Shown: in pieces, positions 56,441 through 64,000 of the stretch
How positions within the stretch are numbered: position 1 is the stretch's first letter
How the letters are laid out: every line of letters begins with the position of its first letter
Assembly (NCBI GenBank): GCA_011009095.1
Contig: VTPC01000996.1
Location: 244,621-308,620 of the forward strand
DNA from: Ignelater luminosus
Lineage: Eukaryota > Arthropoda > Insecta > Coleoptera > Elateridae
Reading direction: 5' to 3'
DNA: 64,000 nucleotides
Program-made: the position numbers and the translations under genes
Notes under the pieces: model-generated
The model's database searches: none
What the model saw: the letters and a program-made list of their open reading frames with translations, nothing else
What the model was told of the DNA's origin: nothing

Positions 56441-57401
56441 TATATTTAGAGGAATAAGAGTAGGGCAACATACATTTGTCAGTTTTTAAAGGAGGAAAGG
56501 TTTCAAGACTGTTAATGAGCAAAAGAATAGAAACTAACTTACATAAGAGTTTTATTGATAATTCTATTAATAAACAATTTTCTACATTATTAGAATCATG
56601 CTTTCCAGAAATCAGCACTTTATGTTAGTGTTTCTAATTTATGAATAAAAATCAAGTTTCAAGTCCTTTCTTTGGTAGTTGTAAGTTTATTGTAGGAGTA
56701 CATAGAGATATGATCACTCAAATTGACTGCTCGTAGCCTCTATAAAACCACCAGCTGAATTTATACTATTATTTAGACCCATCATGTACGCTACCTTTAA
56801 TTTTTCAAGAAAAATAAGTTGTGTTTGATTGAACATTCAATAAGCTTGTAAGTCTTATAAAGACAGGCCTAGTATGATGTCAATTCTGTATTTCAAAATG
56901 CAGGCCTGATTAATTTAACTGTGTGTGTCTATAAACTATCGTTGTGATGATTATCCAACTAAACCTTGTTATTGTCTTTGTTTATTTTAGCTTCTTGCTT
57001 CTTTATTAACTTTTATTTAACAAATACATCTGTAATGTAATAATTTGTTATTAGTGAAATTAATCTAAATTTATAAACTTTACAATCATTAGATTAATTG
57101 TACATTAAAATTCTTGTTTACCTTATAAAAATCCTCATTAGTAAATGAATTTTTGTTGATTAGGTGCTCTATCATGATTTTTTTCCAATAACTTCTGTAG
57201 TAAGAAGAAACAAAAACCTTATTGACATCATGTGTAACGTTTTGTGTGTAGTAGAGATGTAGTCACTTTTTAGTAATACTACCTTATAAAAGCAATTTTC
57301 AATCCCTCTGCGCCTTATCTTTAAAATAAATAATAATATATAATAATGATGAGTAATAAGATAGATCTGTGTTATTAATGTATATATATTTTTCTTTTGT
57401 T

Positions 57402-57512
57402 TTTTTTTGTAAAAATGCAGAAATCTAAAAATAAAGAAGCCTTACCGTTGGATCAAAATATTTGAAAAATAAAAAACTAAAAAAATCCGTTTCTGCATTT
57501 TTGCAAAAGTTT
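57402..57512. repeat. Short inverted repeat (about 110 bp)
   Basis: GTAAAAATGCAGAAATC at the left pairs with TTTCTGCATTTTTGC at the right, AT-rich core. Probably a tiny MITE; exact ends uncertain. Confidence 0.55.
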
Positions 57513-58762
57513 CCTGTCGAATACTAATAACACTGGTATATGTTTTGATTCGATTGTATTGTTCCCTTGAAACACTGAGGAATGATATATGTACCTTATT
57601 TATAAGTACAGTTCATTATTCATTCTCAGGTTCAAAATATTTAATGAGGTTTACATATCGTTTTTGTCTTAAGAATGAAAATACCAATCATGCTTGACAA
57701 ATACATTTGAAATATTTAGCAGTTGCATAATTCTTTTTTTTATAAATCTTAAGTTTACCTCAGTGTTCTTACAATAAATCGTCCAACTCAACTGTATCTT
57801 TGTTCCTTGTGAATGTTATATGTGTAATTAATGTGTACCAAAAATTTAAGTTAGTTATAGTTTCAACGAGTATTTTTATTTTCCTTCTTATTTTTAAGGA
57901 AATGCTTGTTTTCAATTTACTATTATTTCATTTGTCAAATGTATTTCTTATATGTTTAAATAAATTTTTCCTTTTGTTCAATAGTGTATTATTTCTTCAA
58001 TTGGCATAATTTAGAGTGCCTCGATATTGTATTTTTATAATGAGTAGTGTAGACACACTTGTCAAAGAAGAGGGACAGAAAATATGTTAACTTGCGGGTG
58101 TAAAGGTCAGCAAAAGTCCAGCATTTTCTATCCTTGTTGTGTTGTACAGTAATGTTGACAATTTCAAAAGAAATAATATTACTGCACAAAAAAAAGATTT
58201 CTACCTTATGTATCAGAACAATATAAGAAATGGATTGAAAAAACCCAGTGAATATGCTCACTTTAAAGTGTGTAATGTAAGACTGAAATGCGTAGCTTCT
58301 GAACTGCAGACATGCAAATTCTCAAAAACATAAAACCAATATGGCTCATGAAGATTTGATGACTACATCAATAAACATTTTTACATGTCTTGTTCAGTTC
58401 AGTATGGTTTGGTGTTCAATTAATCAAAATTTAAGGTAAGTTCTTATTTGTAGAACTGTTAATCGAAGTTTTGATATAAATACAAGATGTTCTAAGATTC
58501 GCGAATTCTGAGACACCCTGTATAATAAGGTAGAAAATCGCTCTTAGCTCGAAAACTGTTGATTTGCGGACCCATGTTCATTAAGACTTTTTTACTTGTT
58601 TCTAATCATTCTATATGCCCCTTAAATATTTAAATGTTTTCTTAACATCCAGTATATATAGCATTCTAGTTTTCGTCTTTATTTTCTATTACATTACTTT
58701 GAGATTCTTAGGTCAAAGTGTCATTTTTATTTTATCTTTCAAAAGTTAACGTCTCTTCATAA
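57513..58762. other. Intergenic, nothing supported
   Basis: Overlapping frames on both strands at 57800-58333 are low in complexity or Phe/Leu-rich and match no family. GAGACACCCTGTA at 58510-58522 is a lone Tc1/mariner-type tip. Confidence 0.4.
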
Positions 58763-59213
58763 TCGTGGCTGTTACGACTTCCGTATACTCGCCTACCATG
58801 GATCAGGTCAGTTGAGGTGTTATATTGTCAGGCTTGTTGAGGGGTTCATGGGGTACTGAATTTAGGTGCCGGAGAAGCCCCATTTAAAAGTTATCAACAT
58901 TTTTGTAAAGTGCCGGTCTCGCCACTTCCGTATCTCCTACTTACCACAGATCAGGTCAGTTGAGCTGTCATATTGTCAGGCTTGTTGAGAGGGTCACGGG
59001 GGTACTGAGTTTAGGTGCTGGAGGTGCCATGAAAATTTAACATGCAGTTCTGTGAAATAACCTAACCTAACCTGTACCTTAAATGCTCATAGCTTCTTAA
59101 CGGGCTTCTCCGGCACCTAAACTCGGTACCCTCGTGACCATCTGGACAAGCCTAACAATATGACATCTCTGACCTGATCCGTGGTAGGTGGGTATATGGA
59201 AGTCCAGCCTCAT
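58763..59213. mobile_element. Compound palindromic MITE, CCTACCACAGATCAG family, copy 2
   Basis: Left arm (GCCTACCATGGATCAGGTCA, GTTATATTGTCAGGCTTGTT) occurs twice, at 58763-58890 and 58915-59035, in the same direction. A single right arm follows in inverse (ACAATATGACATCTCTGACC, GATCCGTGGTAGGTGGG) at about 59110-59213. This suggests one copy inserted next to or into another, or unequal exchange. Family member of 31992-32289. Confidence 0.77.
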
Positions 59214-59802
59214 GGCTTTTTCCTTTTTCTATTTTCTTTTTATTTTTATAATATCATCACACTATACTCAAAATCTAATTATTCCTGAAGGGTTCACTCC
59301 GGACTTGATTACTATATTAAATATACTTTCAAAAATCAAAAATAGGTAGCAAATAGCAAGAGGTTAAATTGATTAAAATCATAGTATTTTTGTCTTCATC
59401 ATTTTCTTAATTTATTTAATTGTTTTCATGTGATATTCTATTAAAGACAAGATTAGACAATAATTAAATACAAACGATTACTTTCTTCCAGTTTTCAAAC
59501 TTCAAAATACATATAGGCATTAGAAAGAAATAACAATATGTGTTGCCACATGTTAATTAATTATTTATTTCCAAACCAGTAGTAAAACTTTTTGAATTCT
59601 GGGTTTTACGAACATCCAAAAACTTCAACTTCTCATTAGGATCATATGAATATGAGAAGGTTTACTGTAACCAACTCGGATTAATATATTTTGGAAACAA
59701 ACAACAATGTGCAAGTTTCTATGACAAATGGTAAGACTAATGCTTTCTCTAACAGATGTCAGGCCACAGAGAATGAAATTCTTATTTAAATACAAACCAA
59801 AG

Positions 59803-59990
59803 CCAGTTGATTGTGATGTAAAGTACTAACACCAGTAACACCAAACAAAAGACGATTACAAATTGAGCTCAATAACGATTTTCTCGCCGCTAGAGGCGCT
59901 GTTGATCTACGTTAAATTTGACAAGTTTAAACGTTAGTTTATAAGTTTGAGGTTATTAAAATTTAAATTTTAGAAAGTTACAGAAATTTG
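59803..59990 (-). repeat. Solo arm of the AAAGCCAGTTG foldback family
   Basis: Matches the left arm at 33605-33790: AAAGCCAGTTGATTGT, GAGCTCAATAACGATTTTCT, GCTAGAGGCGCTGTTG, GACAAGTTTAAACGT. No partner arm follows. Confidence 0.72.
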
Positions 59991-60357
59991 CATGGTGATG
60001 TTTATTTTTGTAATAAATTTGATCATTGTTAATTCCTTCAACCTTCGATCATTTATGTGATCCTAACGACAGATTTAAGATTTCGTGTTCTTGCAGGTTA
60101 TTAATTTAGTTTAAGAACTTGAAATTTACATACATCGGACTGTAATTTACATTAAATAATATTCACTAATCATGGGTTCATGGAAAATTGGTAACAAAAT
60201 TTATCACAATAATCCAATAAACATAATTAAAATTCTTTTAAATAATTAAAAAAATATAATTGATTAGTTATAAAATATAAATTAGAATATACAAAAATGA
60301 CTAATTCGATATAAAAGCAAAATGGTAAAAAGTAGGAAAAAGGTAAAACTTAAAATG

Positions 60358-60730
60358 CTGTATCTTGAAAACTATTAGGCCTATAGAAACCGTTTTGGCC
60401 TTGAATTATCACAAATTTAATTAGCTTTAAAAATAAAGCTAATTATTTTTGTCCAAATACCAATGCTTTAGGGTTAAAATCGACAAAAGCCAAAAAATTA
60501 TCGAAAATTTCGCAGTGTTTGGTAAAATTGCAATACGTTGAAGATCTGTATTTTGATAACTACCAAGCCTAAAGAAACCATTCTGGTCTTAGATTGTTAC
60601 AAATTTAGTTGACTTTAAAAAAGAATTGAATTATTTTGGCCGAAAAACCACTGCTTCAGGATTAAGATTGCCAAACATCGAAGAAAGGTCAAAAGTTGTG
60701 CAGTTTTTGGGTATTTTAGGTACCTTTCAC
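60358..60730. repeat. Diverged tandem duplication, unit about 185 bp
   Basis: Two direct copies begin at about 60358 and 60548 with CTGTAT(C/T)TTGA(A/T)AACTA. They share AGAAACC(G/A)TT(T/C)TGG, ACAAATTTA(A/G)TT and GC(T/A)T(T/C)AGG. The first copy contains the short perfect palindrome TTAGCTTTAAAAATAAAGCTAA. Confidence 0.68.
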
Positions 60731-62510
60731 ACTTGGACAAGATCGAAAATTTAGATTCATCATTAGGACCCAACCATATGAAACATAAAAATCAGAACTA
60801 CCGCATTTGATGTGAGTTAACCCCTCCTTTTTGATGTAAGATTGACTGGACTACAACAAATTGAAATAATAAAATTAACAATAGCACAATAAATAATAAT
60901 TTCTACAGGTCCAAAAAGGTTGCAATACTGATAGTGGATTTTCTTTAAGGGTTGATACCAATTTATATCCATTGAATATAAAAATGTTTTTACTCCGTAC
61001 ACTCTTGTGATTGGCAAAGTCTTTCTGAAGTATCACCAATATTTAAACATTCTGTAACAATTTCAATCTAATAGAAAAAGATTTTTGAAGTACATAATGC
61101 ATAAATGAACCATTGAGATCACATGAGTTAAACAGTAGAAAAACTACGATTAACAATTTCCAAAATTTCTCTATAAGACATCCTATTTGTAAAATGATGA
61201 ATTACGAGTTGCCATTCTTCATTAGTAGTTTATTTCATTTCTGTAAATTTTCTCTTGAAATTAAAAATATAAACTTATGTAATACGTCAAGAAAATATTT
61301 TTGCAAGTTTACACTAACTACTATACACCACTATACACATTTCAAAATGAAAAGAAAAAAAAATTAAATTTTTATATGGATTAACGATTTTGTGTGTGAG
61401 GTGATTTTAAAAAACTCTCATATCAATAGATAAAATGAACAAATGCATGTGTATTATTAAGATTAGTATATTTTAATAGACACATGGAAGGAATATGTAT
61501 TTAAAGGAATTTAATTTTATGAAATTTGCAATAAAAGGTATTATAGGCCGCTTTTTTAAATTTTTTATATAGCGTACAATTTTTGCTTGTATATCTTATT
61601 GTGTTTTATCATAAACAGACAGTTGATTATTTATGTAGATTTATTGACAATTTAAATGTTACCATAAAACCAAACAACACAACATTGACAACAAAAATTA
61701 AAAATCTGACATTTGGTGAAGTATGGTTTAAGAATTTGACACAGCTTATGGCATTCAACAATAAATCATGGCTTACTTGAAGTTTTTTTTTCCAAAACCA
61801 TATATTATACTATTTATCTTTGCTCTTTAAGAACAAAAACTGGAATCAGGAAATACACATCATTATAAGATTTTGACATTCTGTCTCTAAATAGAACTTA
61901 AATAACTATTGGAAAGAAAAAACAAAAAATTTGCTTACATGCATATATTGTGAATAATATTGTACCTACATAAGAAAATACATTTAAAACCCTTTTTTAA
62001 TATTAAAACTTGTCAAATTCTACTTATCAGATTGAAATAAAATCTACTAATACATCATATTAATTATATCAGTACCTAAAATTAAAATGGATATATTACT
62101 ATGCATAATTGTTTAAATTCTACTATACCCACAATATATTATGTAAATTTGCACGTTACAATAATTATCATTACATGTAAAGCAAGAAGTCTTGGCATTT
62201 CAGTTAGTATTTTATTACTTATGCAAAAAAAACATTCAGATTATGATTAGAAGTTACAGTACTAAAATAATGGTGAAATCTGATAATTTATAAATATATT
62301 ATAAAATGTAATATCTATATTCAACTTTATTTCCTTTTTTCTTATATAAATAAATAATTTGATAAGTTCTTTAAATTGATTTCTCTTTATATGTCACTTT
62401 AGAATAACATCTACAATTAAATACAGTATAATTTATATCAATAAAAGAATAAAATTTTAACAAGTAGAAAGTACACATTATAAAAATTACACAAACAGTT
62501 ACATTGTATG
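60731..62510. other. Intergenic to the 3' end of the ANKRD39 gene
   Basis: AT-rich, no supported gene. It should include the 3' UTR of the ankyrin gene (on the minus strand, below 62511). Confidence 0.4.
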
Positions 62511-63127
62511 TCAATCAAAAAGTGTAAGAAGGTCCTCAGTTTGAACATAGTCAACAGGTACTTTTAGTTTATTATCTACTTCAATTTTTAACTCGGGAAA
62601 AGCAGACAGGACAGATTTACAGATTTCTTTATTTTGACTTTCTGCTGCTCTATGTAATGCTGTCTTACCATCGCTGTCTCTTATTTTACCATTAGCTTTG
62701 TTTTCTAGCAGGAACTTAACCATATGTACTTTATCTAAAACAAAATCATTAAATTTACCAAAGATTAATATTTAAACGGACCAGTGGAAAACGTACCTGC
62801 AGAACATGCACGATGTAGAGCAGTAGCACGACCAGATTTAGTTGTAGAATTAATATCTGCACCATTTCTTAGCAATACTTTGCACACATCCAAATGTCCA
62901 TTCCTTGCTGCATAATGCAATGCAGTATAACCAGCTGAATCTCTTTGATCGACATTTGTTCCTTGACTTAGCAATTTTTCAACTTTTTTAGTGTCACCAC
63001 ATTGTGCAGCATACCAAATTCCACGTTCAAAATCTAATTCATCTAATGTTTGATATAAACTTGAAGTGGTGGACTGTGCTTGACATACATGATTGTGATG
63101 ATCATGTAAGTGTTGATAATTGGACAT
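62511..63127 (-). CDS. ANKRD39: Ankyrin repeat domain-containing protein 39, 184 aa
   Basis: Two exons, 63127-62797 and 62734-62511, joined in phase 1 across a 62-nt intron (GTACGT ... TTTTAG). The diagnostic start is [20 protein letters not shown] (vertebrate ANKRD39 has QTLEEMDFERGIW). Ankyrin repeats follow at residues about 38-65, 66-98 ([20 protein letters not shown]), 99-135 ([13 protein letters not shown]) and 136-165 ([20 protein letters not shown]). Length matches the family (about 183 aa). ATG 63127 ([13 protein letters not shown]) is the first Met in frame. The protein is a small ankyrin scaffold whose exact function is poorly known. It is followed upstream, 107 bp away, by the GFRP-like ORFs on the same strand. 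Confidence 0.88.
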
Positions 63128-63234
63128 CTTCAAGTTTTGTTAGCACATATAACTATATGTAAACAATATAATACACAACATCAAGTACAGTGATAATAGA
63201 ACAACAGTATTGCTACCATACATAAATAGTGTAA

Positions 63235-63516
63235 TTAAAGATCACGTTGCAATGTCCACACAATTTCAGCTTCACCCGTAGTTCCAACTACACGATATCC
63301 CAACTGCCCTAAAGCATTTACAACATCTATGGGGGCACCTTTTACTAAAATTCCATTAATAACTTCTTTTCTGTAATTATGAAAACGTTTAGTTAATGCG
63401 GATTCTTCTTCTTTGCTTAAACCAAACACAGCACTGTCTGCTGCATGCAATGATGCTTTTACTGCAACATAGGCATGCATACCAGACGACATCAATAAGC
63501 TAGCTGGAATTTCCAT
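63235..63516 (-). CDS. GFRP-like protein 2 (GTP cyclohydrolase I feedback regulator-like), 93 aa
   Basis: A single exon from ATG 63516 (MEIPASLL) to 63235. The C-terminal half (VINGILVKGAPIDVVNALGQ, LGYRVVGTTGEAEIVWTLQR) follows the end of GFRP (pattern xxxVxxxLxxxGYRVVxxTGxGxxxVWxLxxE), and also resembles the end of the ORF just upstream. The N-terminal half is not clearly GFRP. In vertebrates GFRP binds GTP cyclohydrolase I and relays inhibition by BH4 and activation by phenylalanine; whether this protein does so is inference. It lies in the same frame as 63553-63879, 36 nt behind its stop, with no stop in between. Confidence 0.62.
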   Translation of the reverse strand: MEIPASLLMSSGMHAYVAVKASLHAADSAVFGLSKEEESALTKRFHNYRKEVINGILVKGAPIDVVNALGQLGYRVVGTTGEAEIVWTLQRDL

Positions 63517-63552
63517 GCTTTTGTTTAGAACAATTGTTTTAAGACAAAGATA

Positions 63553-63879
63553 CTACATTTCCTCGCTTGCCTTTAACTGAGCTTCAACTACAGGCTCTGG
63601 TTCGGAGAATTCTCTCCGCATTGTCCACATATATTCGTTGTAATCTTGTTTCACACTTGTAGATGACGAAGCAACTACTTTATAGCCTAGAACTTCTAGT
63701 GCAGTTAGTATAACGCACGGATGTTGCATGTATACAATAGTGGAATCATCACAATATCCTCCACTGGCAAATCTTTTTAATTGTTCTATATCTGCCGCTT
63801 TCAAACCAGAAACTAACACCCGCCACGGTGATTTGGCACCATAAGAAGCGAGATTTCCGCGAACCAGAATGTACGGCAT
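63553..63879 (-). CDS. GFRP-like protein 1, 108 aa
   Basis: A single exon from ATG 63879 to TAG 63553. The start MPYILVRGN matches the GFRP start (MPYLLI-type), and CVILTALEVLGYKVVASSST with YMWTMRREF matches its end. A Cys/Gly-containing middle (RFASGGYCDDSTIVYMQ) and an acidic tail (SEPEPVVEAQLKASEEM) make it longer than the 84-residue vertebrate protein. It is a probable small pentamer-forming regulator of tetrahydrobiopterin synthesis, by family inference. The next ORF starts 36 nt after its stop in the same frame, so a dicistronic mRNA or stop readthrough is possible. Confidence 0.68.
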   Translation of the reverse strand: MPYILVRGNLASYGAKSPWRVLVSGLKAADIEQLKRFASGGYCDDSTIVYMQHPCVILTALEVLGYKVVASSSTSVKQDYNEYMWTMRREFSEPEPVVEAQLKASEEM

Positions 63880-64000
63880 TTATCTTTTATTAGATAAATA
63901 ACTGACGTAGTATAGATTAATATTTACCTGGTGCTTACTTACACTCAGCGATTCGATAAAAACATGGTTAAAATGCAGATAACAAATATTGCAGACGGTT
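63880..64000. promoter_or_regulatory. Short divergent upstream region; possible plus-strand gene start
   Basis: Upstream of the GFRP-like ORF. On the plus strand ATG at 63964 opens a frame (MVKMQITNIADG) to the window end, which could be a gene running off the edge. If so, only 84 bp separate the two starts and the promoter would be bidirectional. Too short to identify. Confidence 0.3.

Noticed and set aside
57800..58333. Three open frames, one with a hydrophobic Phe/Leu-rich sequence
   Set aside because: Composition explained by T-rich DNA, overlapping on both strands, no homology.
61113..61780. 84- and 65-codon plus-strand frames before the ankyrin gene
   Set aside because: AT-rich, no recognisable domain, likely chance.
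1..64000. CRISPR arrays, rRNA, tRNA and bacterial-type operons
   Set aside because: None visible; introns, LINEs and MITEs show an animal nuclear genome.

Overview
This is nuclear DNA of an animal, almost certainly an insect. It is AT-rich, has GT-AG introns, genes with insect or animal orthologues, and a heavy load of Tc1/mariner, piggyBac, PIF/Harbinger, hAT and Jockey/CR1-type LINE remnants. The TE mix would suit a beetle, but the sequence alone does not fix the order.

Layout. Bases 1-4700 hold two convergent genes of unknown function: a five-exon plus-strand gene (212-3593) with a hAT remnant in its last intron, and a minus-strand single-pass membrane protein with a very basic tail (3753-4670, 5' end not resolved). 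Bases 5.0-8.9 kb are transposons, including a TA-flanked 1.4-kb non-autonomous element and an almost intact Tc1/mariner-like element (7199-8863) whose transposase is broken by one stop codon. A four-exon gene for a small secreted CUB-like/LDLa protein (9823-10661, minus) lies head to head with the central gene of the window.

That central gene is Trf2/Tbpl1 (TBP-related factor 2). Its three coding exons are at 11450-12066, 35755-35849 and 51773-52002. Phases match perfectly, giving a 313-residue protein. Its two introns (about 23.7 and 15.9 kb) make up most of the window and are packed with dead transposons, many nested: a piggyBac copy with three separate insertions; a stack of four elements at 23.8-31.0 kb (LINE containing a mariner-like element containing a minus-strand LINE containing a plus-strand LINE); several TA-flanked elements with very long terminal inverted repeats; a mariner; Harbinger pieces; and many MITEs.

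Downstream of Trf2 (52-62.5 kb) is an intergenic stretch with further MITEs, including a hAT-type one with a perfect 8-bp target duplication. The right end is gene-dense again, all on the minus strand: an ANKRD39 orthologue (62511-63127, two exons) and two small ORFs resembling the GTP cyclohydrolase I feedback regulatory protein (63235-63516 and 63553-63879). These two are in the same frame and are separated by one TAG and 12 further sense codons. A possible divergent plus-strand gene starts at 63964 and runs off the window.

No rRNA, tRNA or CRISPR array was seen. The genes show no obvious joint pathway. The main interest is the giant TE-filled Trf2 introns, the foldback element families, the nested stack, and the possible readthrough or dicistronic GFRP-like pair.
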